A stretch of 64,000 bases of DNA, from the NCBI GenBank assembly GCA_025059715.1, contig JANXCE010000005.1, forward strand, positions 17,406 through 81,405, read 5' to 3'. Position 1 is the first letter of the stretch. Each line of letters begins with the position of its first letter. The notes under the pieces are model-generated. The model did not search any database, was not told the origin of the DNA, and was given only the letters and a program-made list of their open reading frames with translations. The stretch comes from Caldimicrobium sp. GTDB lineage: Bacteria > Desulfobacterota > Thermodesulfobacteria > Thermodesulfobacteriales > Thermodesulfobacteriaceae. This document shows, in pieces, positions 52,188-60,381 of this stretch. A program made the position numbers and the translations under genes.

Positions 52188-53112
52188 CAGGAAGCCTCTC
52201 TTGAATAAATTTTCTTAATCTTTTGATCAATTTTTCCTCAATCTGGCGCACTCTCTCTTTAGAAATTTTGAGTTTTTGAGATAGTTCATGTAGAGTTTTA
52301 GGTTGATCTGCTAATAGCCGTTCATAAAAGATAACATAATCTTTACCTGTTAAGTCCTTTGCAAACTCCTTAAGAATTCTTTTGAAGTTACCTAAAATTT
52401 CCTCTCTTGCATATTGATCCTCAGGGGTTAGATTAGTATCTCTTAAGAAATCTCCTAAGGTATCCTCAGATTCATAACTCACTGGTGCCTCTAAACTGAG
52501 GTCCTGGCTAAACATTCGGGCCTCCATTTCCTCTACTTCCTTTTCTTTCACTCCCAAACGCGCTGCAATTTCCTTAGCACTTGGTTCAAAGCCTAAGGCT
52601 GAGAGTTTCTCCTTTTCTTTTCTGAGTTTATAAAAAAGTTTCCTTTGGGCTTGAGTTGTTCCCATTTTAACTAATTTCCAATTATCCATTATGTATTTTA
52701 GTATATAGGCTTTAATCCAAAAAGAAGCATAATAAGAAAATTTTACTCCTTTATAAGGATCAAATTTCTTTACCGCTTGTAAGAGCCCAAGATTGCCCTC
52801 TTGCAACAGATCTAAAAAATTATAAGCCCAAAATTTCTGAAACTCTAAGGCAATTTTGGCAACCAACCTTAGATTTGAGACCACTAATTTATATGCTAAG
52901 CGAGGATCCTTCGTCTCATAATAGGCCTTAGCTAGAACTTCTTCCTCCTCTCTTGTTAGCACAGGATACTTGCTTATTTCCTGAAGATACTTTTGAAGGG
53001 GATCAAATCGAGCAGGAAGTTTAGATTCTTCCTCTAAAATTTCCGTAAGGGTAGGTAGATTTAGTTCTTCAACCTTTTCAAGCACTGTATCATCCATTTT
53101 CTCTGAGGTCAT
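52147..53112 (-). CDS. rpoH: RNA polymerase sigma factor, heat-shock type (sigma-32)
   Basis: 321 residues. Region 1.2/2 contains YLQEISKYPVLTREEEEVLA, NFLDLLQEGNLGLLQAVKKF and DPYKGVKFSYYASFWIKAYI; the RpoH box is QRKLFYKLRK (156-165), diagnostic for sigma-32 and distinct from RpoD/RpoS. Region 4.2 is LSQKLKISKERVRQIEEKLI. It directs heat-shock transcription. It lies 36 bp after queE in the tRNA-que transcript, an unusual setting. FtsH, which degrades RpoH in E. coli, is encoded elsewhere in this window. Confidence 0.88.
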   Translation of the reverse strand: MTSEKMDDTVLEKVEELNLPTLTEILEEESKLPARFDPLQKYLQEISKYPVLTREEEEVLAKAYYETKDPRLAYKLVVSNLRLVAKIALEFQKFWAYNFLDLLQEGNLGLLQAVKKFDPYKGVKFSYYASFWIKAYILKYIMDNWKLVKMGTTQAQRKLFYKLRKEKEKLSALGFEPSAKEIAARLGVKEKEVEEMEARMFSQDLSLEAPVSYESEDTLGDFLRDTNLTPEDQYAREEILGNFKRILKEFAKDLTGKDYVIFYERLLADQPKTLHELSQKLKISKERVRQIEEKLIKRLRKFIQERLPDAPIYPQALPYKE

Positions 53113-53148
53113 AATTTAATTTTAGCAGTTTTTATGCTTTTTGAAAGT

Positions 53149-53787
53149 TTATTTGAGATTTAAAATTTTATGGAGTTGGATCTGAAGGCGTAAAGGCTTT
53201 CTTATTTCAAGTATTAACTGGGCTAATTCTTTTGGCGAAAAGTAGGGTGAAGCAGGTGAAAAAAAACAGGTGCATCTCTTTAGAAGATCAAATTTGGAAA
53301 TGATTTCAAGGCTCCAATCAAAATCACCCTTATCTTTAATAACAAATTTTAAAGCATCCTCCTCCTTCAAGTATTTAAAATTTTCAAAGTAGTTGTAATG
53401 ACTCATTCCTGAGGAAGGAGTTTTAACATCCATTACAATTAATACCTCTTTGGGAACTTCCTTGATTTCTAATGAACCATTGGTTTCAAGAAGAACTTTG
53501 ACCTTTCTCTCTAAAAATAGATGTATAAGTTTCAAGCTTTCTCTTTGCAAGAGGGGTTCACCTCCAGTGATGGTTACATAGGGAATTTCTACATAACTTT
53601 TTTTCCAAATCTTGAGGATTTCCTCTGGAGTTACTACTTTATAGCGATCTCCCTCTCTGGCATAGGGAGTGTCACACCAGCTACAGTTAAGATTACATCC
53701 ATAAAGTCTTACAAAAAAGGTGGGGAAACCTACTAAAGGCCCCTCTCCTTGAATAGAAAAAAAAATTTCTGAAAGACGAAGACTCAC
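53149..53787 (-). CDS. queE: 7-carboxy-7-deazaguanine synthase
   Basis: 212 residues of a radical SAM enzyme. The cluster motif is LYGCNLNCSWCDTPYAREGD (CxxxCxxC), preceded by IFFSIQGEGPLVGFPTFFVR; VTITGGEPLLQ is the GGEP glycine motif binding SAM. It converts 6-carboxy-5,6,7,8-tetrahydropterin to 7-carboxy-7-deazaguanine on the way to queuosine. It overlaps queD by 4 bp. Confidence 0.95.
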   Translation of the reverse strand: MSLRLSEIFFSIQGEGPLVGFPTFFVRLYGCNLNCSWCDTPYAREGDRYKVVTPEEILKIWKKSYVEIPYVTITGGEPLLQRESLKLIHLFLERKVKVLLETNGSLEIKEVPKEVLIVMDVKTPSSGMSHYNYFENFKYLKEEDALKFVIKDKGDFDWSLEIISKFDLLKRCTCFFSPASPYFSPKELAQLILEIRKPLRLQIQLHKILNLK

Positions 53788-54158
53788 TCTTCAAAGTAGG
53801 TAGCAGAAGCTTTGTCAGTTTCAAAAACCGTTACTTCCTTTACCTTTATTTGAGGAAAATTCTTCAGTTTTTCCTTTACTTTTTCAAAGATAAAACGAGA
53901 AATATTTTCCGAAGAGGGATTTCTAATTTGGAAATAGGGATGATCGTTAAGTAGCCGATGATCAAGTTCACTTAAGACCTCTTTTAAGATGTTTTTCAAA
54001 ATTTTGAAATCTATGAGAATTTCAGTATTATCAAGTTCTTTTCCTTCAACAAGGAGTTCAACTTTCCAGTTATGACCGTGAAGTTTTTCACAAGCGCCTT
54101 GATAATTTCTTAAGTAGTGAGCGGAGGAAAAATGATCTTGAATTCTTAATCTAAACAT
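53784..54158 (-). CDS. queD: 6-carboxy-5,6,7,8-tetrahydropterin synthase
   Basis: 124 residues from ATG 54158: FRLRIQDHFSSAHYLRN, CEKLHGHNWKVELLVEG (Cys nucleophile and zinc His) and the late His in LDHRLLNDHPYF and ETDKASATYFEE. It makes the queuosine precursor from dihydroneopterin triphosphate. The frame is open into tRNA-Cys but those codons belong to the tRNA gene. The ATG is only 10 nt after the tRNA 3' end, with no Shine-Dalgarno motif. Confidence 0.92.
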   Translation of the reverse strand: MFRLRIQDHFSSAHYLRNYQGACEKLHGHNWKVELLVEGKELDNTEILIDFKILKNILKEVLSELDHRLLNDHPYFQIRNPSSENISRFIFEKVKEKLKNFPQIKVKEVTVFETDKASATYFEE

Positions 54159-54168
54159 AAAAAATACC

Positions 54169-54240
54169 AGGCGGCGCGGGGATTTGAACCCCGGATTCAC
54201 GGCTTTGCAGGCCGTCGCCTTACCGCTTGGCTACGCCGCC
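54169..54240 (-). tRNA. tRNA-Cys (GCA)
   Basis: 72 nt on the minus strand. The acceptor stem GGCGGCG/CGCCGCC is fully paired with discriminator U73, the anticodon stem-loop is CGGCCTGCAAAGCCG with anticodon GCA, and the T-arm is CCGGGGTTCAAATCCCCG. CCA is not encoded. It is 13 bp downstream of tRNA-Met and 10 nt upstream of queD, so it is almost certainly processed out of a longer transcript. Confidence 0.95.
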
Positions 54241-54253
54241 AAATTTTTTAAAA

Positions 54254-54327
54254 TGGCGACGGAGGGACTCGAACCCCCAGCCCTGTGGATATGAGCCACA
54301 TGCTCTAACCAGTTGAGCTACGTCGCC
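54254..54327 (-). tRNA. tRNA-Met (CAT), elongator type
   Basis: 74 nt on the minus strand. The acceptor stem GGCGACG/CGTCGCC is fully paired, with A73; the anticodon arm is TGTGGCTCATATCCACA with CAT. A complete first acceptor pair argues against initiator tRNA. The D-arm GCTCAACTGGTTAGAGC resembles elongator Met. A tRNA-Ile2 (lysidine) identity is not fully excluded, since it shares CAT and TilS is present. CCA is not encoded. Confidence 0.85.
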
Positions 54328-54341
54328 ACCTTTACTTTATA

Positions 54342-54371
54342 AATATAAAACATTTTTTTCCCCTTTGTCAA
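54342..54371 (-). promoter_or_regulatory. Promoter of tRNA-Met/tRNA-Cys/queDE-rpoH abutting IS copy D
   Basis: A perfect TTGACA (54366-54371, minus strand) is followed by TATATT after 18 bp (54342-54347), or TTATAT after 17 bp. Transcription would begin about 8 nt before tRNA-Met. The -35 is exactly 6 bp from the IS terminus at 54378. Confidence 0.7.
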
Positions 54372-54377
54372 TACCCA

Positions 54378-55434
54378 GTATAAGTCCATATGATTTTAGA
54401 CTGAGGGGAATTCTCATAAAATTTATAACAAATCCACTCCAAAGGCGATACATTCCCAAGACCACTATGCACCCTCTCCGTATTATACCATATCAAATAC
54501 CTCATAAGCTCCCTGTTAAACTCCTCCAAATCATCCTTCAACATCCACTCCCTATACTCAATAAACTCCTCCTCCAATGTCCTGTTAAACCTCTCTACAT
54601 ACCCATTCCCTCTCCCTCAAGCTCCTTCGCAAATTCCCCTAAAGACTTATCACCCATTATCGTCTTTACGCCCCTTATCTCAAAAGGAGCCTCCGCCTTA
54701 AACTTACTCCAAAAGTCCCTCCCAATGCTACTCGATAAATGACTGCTCTTCAAACGCAAATCCAAATCTACTAGCCACATCATTTGCTACCAAAACATAC
54801 CTCCTAATCCCATCCAAAAAATACACAATTGCATCCATCTGCACCAAGTCCCCAGGCTGTAATCCCCTCCTACCACCTCTATACCGCTTCCTCTTCCTCC
54901 TCCTCTTCTCCCTCTCAATAAACCTCCCCGTCTTCCCATAATAACTAAGCTTCTTCACTTCCTCTCCTCGAAGTAACCCCCTTTCTTTCAAATACCTTAT
55001 AATCCTTCCAATCGTAGATACGGACACCAAAGCTATACCCCTCTCCCTACAAAATCTATCCACCAAAGGCTTAAGCTTTTCCTTGCCTATGCGAAAAGGT
55101 TCTCTCCTGTAACTTAGGATAAACGCTATTACCTCATTCGCCACCTCTTTGAGCATTTCCCCTTTGGTCAATCTGTGGGCCTTTGTGCCAATGGAGTTAC
55201 GAAATTCGCTGCCCTTTAGTCTAAAGGCAAATTCTTTTCTTTGAGATGCATCTTTGATTGCTTCAAGTCTTTGCAGCATTTTTAAGTCTTTGATGGAAGA
55301 AGGGGTTAGTGAGAAGCTAAACATAGGAACACCGAACTTACCTCTTATTTTCTTTGACATTTCTCCCTCCTTTCTTTGATATTGATTTTCAATTTTAACA
55401 CTTTTTTCCTTCTAAAAAGATCTTGAACTTATGC
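54378..55434 (-). mobile_element. IS copy D: fullest copy of the promoter-adjacent integrase-type insertion sequence (pseudogene transposase)
   Basis: About 1057 bp with imperfect terminal repeats (GTATAAGTCCA at 54378; outer CTTGAACTTATGC at 55434). The transposase starts MSKKIRGKFGVPMF at 55360, has a helix-turn-helix (EKLKPLVDRFCRERG, VSTIGRIIRYLKERG) and the first catalytic part GDLVQMDAIVYFLDG then NDVASRFGF, and ends NTERVHSGLGNVSPLEW. A frameshift near 54760-54780 and damage at 54600-54660 (the QTDNGSEF site and a collapsed D-to-E spacing) inactivate it. Its frame closes on the TGA within the host TTGACA. The family is rve/IS3- or IS481-like. Confidence 0.88.
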
Positions 55435-55447
55435 AGGGGGTAAGACC

Positions 55448-57526
55448 TTATACCAACTTTAAGGCATCTTTCACCGATACTACCCCTACAACTCTTTGAT
55501 CTCTTATCACTGGCAAGTGTCTTATACGATGATCAATAAACTTTTCTAAAGCTTCCTTTAGGGTGCTCTCTGGACTAACAGTTATCACATCCTTTATAGC
55601 AAATTCAGACACCGGTTTTTCCCAACTTACCTCATCACAGCAAAGAATACCTATTAGATCCTTCTCAGAAATCACCCCTACTAATTTTCCAGTCTCTGAA
55701 CTTATTACTGGTAAGAAGCCCACATTTTTTTCAACCAGTAATTTAGCAACATCACCTAATTTGGTATTATCAGATACTGTTATAGGTGCGGACATAAAAT
55801 CTTCAACCCTGACCCTTTCTGTGAATCCCTTCTTTAAACCAGCTGAAATAAGAGCCACTTCATTGAACACATATCTGGGATCAATGTATCCCTTGACATT
55901 CTGATTCTTATCTACAACTGCAAGACCCTTTACCCCTGTTTGCTGTATTAACACCACCGCATCAATAATACGAGCACTATCCAAAACCGCATCTACCTCG
56001 ATACAAACTTCCCTTATAGGAGTTGCAGTAGTATATCCGGTAACCAAAGCCTTAAGAAGAGATCTCTCTTCTATAATTCCTCTGTATCTACCATTTTCTA
56101 AAACTATAGCAATTCTTTGCCCTTCTATTTGCATTCTTTTCATAGCCTCTCCAATAGTGACGCTTCCCTCTAAAATCAAAGCTTTATGCGTAAAATTACC
56201 TGCGGAAAGTTCTTCCCACAACCTTCTCCCCCTTGTCTCCCAACCCTTGAAAATAAACAGTAATCCCATGAGCATGGGAACAGCAGTTGACCATATTAGT
56301 ATGGAAAGATATACATCTCCTGTAATTTTCATCAACAGAGTTATCATAAAGGGAGTTAAACCCCCAGTGACACCATAACCCATATTGTAGGTAAAACCAA
56401 TAGCGGTAGCTCTGATCTTAGCGGGAAAGAGCTCTAAAAGGAGGCTAGACATAGCTCCACTATATCCCACGCCATTAAAGTAAGTCAATACAGCAGTAAG
56501 AATAAAAAGCATGGTATAATCAGGAGGATCTACATAGTTTTTCATGAGATAGAATATTAAGGGAAAAATAAGGGCATTTCCATAAATTCCAAAGATTAGA
56601 ATTGGTCTTCTACCTATTTTATCTGATAGCCATCCAAAGAATATATAAGTCCAAAGGGCAATATAAGTAGCATAGGCTAAGATTTTGCTTGCCTCACCTG
56701 CAGAAATCCCAAATTGTTGCATGTAGTAAGAGACATAGAGTTGATTAGTATACCAAATAGGACCATGTGCCCCTATAACTCCTATCCAAGCAAGAATAAA
56801 GAGCCACAAGTAATGTCTGTTAGTAAATAGTTCCCTTATAGGTGCACTGGTTACCCTTCGTATTTGCTTGAGGGCAGTAAATACTGGGGTATCTTTATAT
56901 AGGGTATGAATAATTAAGGCTACCACAAATACCAGAGATCCTGCTAAGACAAAACACCATCTCCAACCATAAGCTTCAAAGGCCTCTTTACCAAAGAAAC
57001 TCTGGAAAATAGACACGATATTTCCAGCTAAAGCCATTCCAAGGGCTGCGGTTGTAAAGAGAAAACCGGTAATAAGTCCTCTTCGGTGATCAGGAGTGAA
57101 CTCTCCTAAGTAGGTTATGGCAGCCCCAAAGCCTCCCCCAAGGGCTAATCCCTGAATAATCCTTAAAATAAATAAGCCCAAAGAAGCCCAAATACCAATG
57201 TAAGCATAACTGGGAAGTAAGGCAATACCAATAGTTCCCACCATCATCATAGAAATAGCAGTCAAAAAAGCAATCTTTCTACCATATTGATCTCCAATCT
57301 TGCCAAATAAAAGGGCTCCTAAAGGTCTGAAAAGAAAACCAATTGCTAAAGCGGCAAAGGAAGCAAGTAGGCTTGCAAGGGGGTCCTCACTGGGAAAGTA
57401 AACCTTAGCTAAAAGTTTCGCTAAGATAGCATATACATAGAAGTCTAGCCACTCTAAGAGAGCCCCTGTCCAAGACACTATAGCCACAGGTAAAACCTCG
57501 CGAAATTGAACCTTCTCTCTTTCCAT
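55448..57526 (-). CDS. MFS metabolite:H+ symporter fused to four CBS motifs
   Basis: 692 residues. Residues ~1-430 are a 12-helix metabolite/H+ symporter family transporter (RPLGALLFGKIGDQYGRK in loop 2-3, GALLEWLDFYVYAILAK in helix 1; relatives carry proline/betaine, shikimate or dicarboxylates). Residues ~440-690 hold two Bateman modules, four CBS motifs in all (e.g. VEDFMSAPITVSDNTKLGDV; AIKDVITVSPESTLKEALEK). The CBS part likely senses adenine nucleotides and gates transport. The gene lies downstream of the symporter-DUF294 cluster with a 124-bp gap, and its 3' end abuts IS copy D. Confidence 0.88.
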   Translation of the reverse strand: MEREKVQFREVLPVAIVSWTGALLEWLDFYVYAILAKLLAKVYFPSEDPLASLLASFAALAIGFLFRPLGALLFGKIGDQYGRKIAFLTAISMMMVGTIGIALLPSYAYIGIWASLGLFILRIIQGLALGGGFGAAITYLGEFTPDHRRGLITGFLFTTAALGMALAGNIVSIFQSFFGKEAFEAYGWRWCFVLAGSLVFVVALIIHTLYKDTPVFTALKQIRRVTSAPIRELFTNRHYLWLFILAWIGVIGAHGPIWYTNQLYVSYYMQQFGISAGEASKILAYATYIALWTYIFFGWLSDKIGRRPILIFGIYGNALIFPLIFYLMKNYVDPPDYTMLFILTAVLTYFNGVGYSGAMSSLLLELFPAKIRATAIGFTYNMGYGVTGGLTPFMITLLMKITGDVYLSILIWSTAVPMLMGLLFIFKGWETRGRRLWEELSAGNFTHKALILEGSVTIGEAMKRMQIEGQRIAIVLENGRYRGIIEERSLLKALVTGYTTATPIREVCIEVDAVLDSARIIDAVVLIQQTGVKGLAVVDKNQNVKGYIDPRYVFNEVALISAGLKKGFTERVRVEDFMSAPITVSDNTKLGDVAKLLVEKNVGFLPVISSETGKLVGVISEKDLIGILCCDEVSWEKPVSEFAIKDVITVSPESTLKEALEKFIDHRIRHLPVIRDQRVVGVVSVKDALKLV

Positions 57527-57650
57527 AATTCTGCCTCCCTATTTTGATAATTATTTGAAAGATTAATACCTCTACAGAGCGCAAAAGAAAAGAGAGAATT
57601 TTTTACTATTCACATTGGAGAAAAATTAACCAGTATTTAGAACTTAAGTT

Positions 57651-58286
57651 TCAAAAAATTCCTTTATATAAGGGAAGATCCTTAACCTTTCTGAACCCTC
57701 CTTCCCTTAAAAGCTTTAAAAATAGTAAGGCACTCATATAGGCATCTTCCAAGGCATTGTGATGTATAGAACAGGGTAAACCAAATCTTTTAACCAAAGC
57801 CTCTAAATTACTTGATCTATTTGAATCTTCAAGAAGATAATGTATGTCCACTATAGGTGGACAAAAGGGCACCTTATATTCTTCTTTAAAAATCTTGTAT
57901 AACATAGTAAAATCAATATATACAAAGAATCCACAGAGAATACTTCCCTTAGCATAACTTACAAAATCGTGAAGGACTTCTCTTTTAGATCGAGCCTTTT
58001 CTAAGTCTGAGGGCGTAATACCGTGAACCTTAATAGAGCTACGAAGAGCTTTACTTGGCTTTATAAGTTCATAAAATTTTGAGCGGAGCTCAATTTTAAA
58101 ATCTCTAATTTTTAAGGCTCCAAGAGCTATGGGCTCATCTTCGCTTAGATCTAAACCCGTTGTCTCAGTATCAAAAACTACAAAGGTAACCTCTTTGAGA
58201 TCAAGCTCTTTATCTATCTCCCAGTTAAAAGCACTCCACTCTTGGGGATAGAGTTTCTTGAAGAGCCATCTTTTGATCGATAACAT
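57651..58286 (-). CDS. DnaQ-like 3'-5' exonuclease domain protein
   Basis: 211 residues. ExoI motif FVVFDTETTGLDLSEDEP, ExoII around HGITPSDLEKARSKREVLHD, and ExoIIIe with HHNALEDAYMSALLFLKLL (catalytic H/D). It is a stand-alone DEDDh exonuclease. It overlaps the DUF294 protein stop by 1 bp; the DUF294-exonuclease pairing recurs beside large acetate-type symporters. It is not necessarily the polymerase III epsilon subunit. Confidence 0.88.
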   Translation of the reverse strand: MLSIKRWLFKKLYPQEWSAFNWEIDKELDLKEVTFVVFDTETTGLDLSEDEPIALGALKIRDFKIELRSKFYELIKPSKALRSSIKVHGITPSDLEKARSKREVLHDFVSYAKGSILCGFFVYIDFTMLYKIFKEEYKVPFCPPIVDIHYLLEDSNRSSNLEALVKRFGLPCSIHHNALEDAYMSALLFLKLLREGGFRKVKDLPLYKGIF

Positions 58287-60139
58287 TAAAGATACATGAG
58301 CTTATACTTTTCTCTTAGGTAATCCTGAAATCCCCTAATAAAGCCAAAAATATCTTTAAGAGTATTTCTCTCCGCTTTGGATAAATTTTTTGGATTAATA
58401 TAATTGTCTGGCTCCTTCTTTTCTCTTATTTTTTGAGCCTGAAATTTAAATCTCAGGGCCAAAAGAAATTTATAGGCCTCCTTTAGATCTTTTGCGTAAT
58501 CCTTTATAAGGACATTCAATCTTTGTAACTCATCGATTCTCTCAAAAGTGTTTTGAGCTCTAATTCCATTTTCTAAAGCCAAAGCCCTCACTCCCTGAAC
58601 TATTGGAAAAATCCCTCCCTTTTTAATATCAAGCTCTCCTGTGTGCTCTCCTGACTTCTCTACCACAAATTCTTTAAACAACCCTAAAGGAGGCTTAAAA
58701 TTCACCGCATCAAAGGCTAAAAAACGAGCAAAAGTAGAATTCAGCCTCATTGTCTCCGCAATCAAGTTCCAGAGTTCCTGCACAAGTCTTTCATCACCAT
58801 ATATACTTCTAAAATCAAAAAAAATGGCAATTCTCAGAGTATTTTCTGGCTTGGGATTGATTATCCAGCTCTCGACTGTTCGTTTCCAATCATTCAAAGA
58901 TCTTCTCCAAAAAGGCTGATTTAACATTACTCCACCAGGACAGGGAGGAAAACCAATTTCCTGTAAAACCTTTATATATTCCTCTGAAAATCTCTCAAAA
59001 TACTGTGCAGCATTAAAACTTTCCCCCTTATAATCTTGATAGATAAGGGCATTATCTTGATCGGTCTTCAAACTCTGCTCCCTCCTACCCTCACTTCCAA
59101 GAACAAGAATAGAATAAGTTGTTTGGGGCTCTTCTCTTATCCTTTCCAAAGCAAAATATACCGCCCTTTTCATGAAACGATCGTTTAACTCTGATATGTA
59201 GCGAGCTAATTTTTCTGGATCACTACCTTGCTCAATTTGCTCTATAACATGATCTTTTAGTAGTTCGTAAAGATATTTGATATCTTCAATGGTTTTAGCT
59301 TTATCAATTTCTTTAATTAAAGTAATTGCATTCTTGCTTTCATAGAGAATGACATCTCTTTCTTCTAATACACCTACTGGGCTTCCCTCCTTAATGACGA
59401 GCAACTTTCTTATACCATGACGTGCCATCAGCACTATGGCCTCATAAAGACTTGCCTTGGAATCTATCGAAATTAGAGGAAAGGAGGCTATCTCCCTTAA
59501 CAAAACTTTTTGTGGATCTAGTCCCGGAGCTATTACCTTTTTTAAAACATCCCTTTCAGTAACAATTCCCAAACCTTGAACAAGATTAACAAAGACATAT
59601 GTGCTATCCTTAGCAACCATCTCTTTAACTGCCTCATGCACCGTTTTCTCACCCTCCAAAATAATTACCTCCCGAAGTTCCAACTCCTCAAGGGACCTAT
59701 CCATATGTTGTTCAAAGGAAGAAGCTGTAATCCTTGCCTTGGATATGATCAGTCCTTTAGATAGCTTTTTAGTAAAGTATTCTCTAATAAAACTTTTTTC
59801 ACGAAATAGAATATTAAATTTCTCTTGGGGCAAAAGAAAAACAACCGTGCTATCAAGGGATCTGGCAGTTACATAAGGTGGCTCCTTACTCAAAAGAGAG
59901 GAATATCCAAAGGTATGACCTTCATATAGATACTCCAAAGCCTCTCCTTCTTTTTCTAAAACTACTACTCCACTTCTGATAATATAGAGATACCTCAGAG
60001 GCTTATCCCCCTCCCGGTATATAACTTCATCCTTTTTATAATAGGCTACCTCAAGGGATGAGACCAAATCTCTAATTTCGCTTTCAGACAAGGAATTAAA
60101 GGGTTCAACCTCTGTTAAGAATCGTTCCGCATCCAGCAT
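58286..60139 (-). CDS. cNMP-binding/CBS/DUF294 nucleotidyltransferase-like regulator
   Basis: 617 residues. An N-terminal cyclic-nucleotide-binding fold (~15-125; YREGDKPLRYLYIIRSGVVV), two CBS motifs (~150-270; GLGIVTERDVLKKV, GSPVGVLEERDV), a GlnD-like nucleotidyltransferase motif LVLGSEGRREQSLKTDQDNA (~345-365), and the DUF294 C-terminal helical domain. It probably regulates the adjacent symporter by sensing nucleotides and may nucleotidylate a partner. The target and the ligand are unknown. Confidence 0.88.
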   Translation of the reverse strand: MLDAERFLTEVEPFNSLSESEIRDLVSSLEVAYYKKDEVIYREGDKPLRYLYIIRSGVVVLEKEGEALEYLYEGHTFGYSSLLSKEPPYVTARSLDSTVVFLLPQEKFNILFREKSFIREYFTKKLSKGLIISKARITASSFEQHMDRSLEELELREVIILEGEKTVHEAVKEMVAKDSTYVFVNLVQGLGIVTERDVLKKVIAPGLDPQKVLLREIASFPLISIDSKASLYEAIVLMARHGIRKLLVIKEGSPVGVLEERDVILYESKNAITLIKEIDKAKTIEDIKYLYELLKDHVIEQIEQGSDPEKLARYISELNDRFMKRAVYFALERIREEPQTTYSILVLGSEGRREQSLKTDQDNALIYQDYKGESFNAAQYFERFSEEYIKVLQEIGFPPCPGGVMLNQPFWRRSLNDWKRTVESWIINPKPENTLRIAIFFDFRSIYGDERLVQELWNLIAETMRLNSTFARFLAFDAVNFKPPLGLFKEFVVEKSGEHTGELDIKKGGIFPIVQGVRALALENGIRAQNTFERIDELQRLNVLIKDYAKDLKEAYKFLLALRFKFQAQKIREKKEPDNYINPKNLSKAERNTLKDIFGFIRGFQDYLREKYKLMYL

Positions 60140-60153
60140 ATGTGCTCAATATA

Positions 60154-60381
60154 TTAAAAGTATTTGACTACCAGAATGCGAAGAATTAGGAGTGTGAGCA
60201 CTATGGCAATGGTATGACCAAAGGGAAGGATTTTTCTAAAAGGTTTGTAGAGAGGTTCGGTAAATTTATAAAAGATTGCATAGATAGGATTACCCAGATC
60301 AGTTGTAAAAAGAGAAAGCAGGGCTCGTCCGAGGACGAGCCACATGAAAAAAGCAAGAGTATAATTGATCACTTGCTCCAT
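60154..60381 (-). CDS. YggT-family membrane protein
   Basis: 75 residues with two membrane helices (YTLAFFMWLVLGRALLSLF and the C-terminal AIVLTLLILRILVV) around the conserved EPLYKPFRKILPF segment, which matches the YggT motif. The function of YggT proteins is poorly known (osmotic/ion stress, and placement of division components). The start overlaps the symporter stop (TAATG). Finding YggT within a symporter operon is unusual. Confidence 0.82.
   Translation of the reverse strand: MEQVINYTLAFFMWLVLGRALLSLFTTDLGNPIYAIFYKFTEPLYKPFRKILPFGHTIAIVLTLLILRILVVKYF

Noticed and set aside
54159..54200. Longer QueD reading into the tRNA-Cys gene
   Set aside because: The codons are the tRNA 3' half; the ATG at 54158 gives the normal QueD start.
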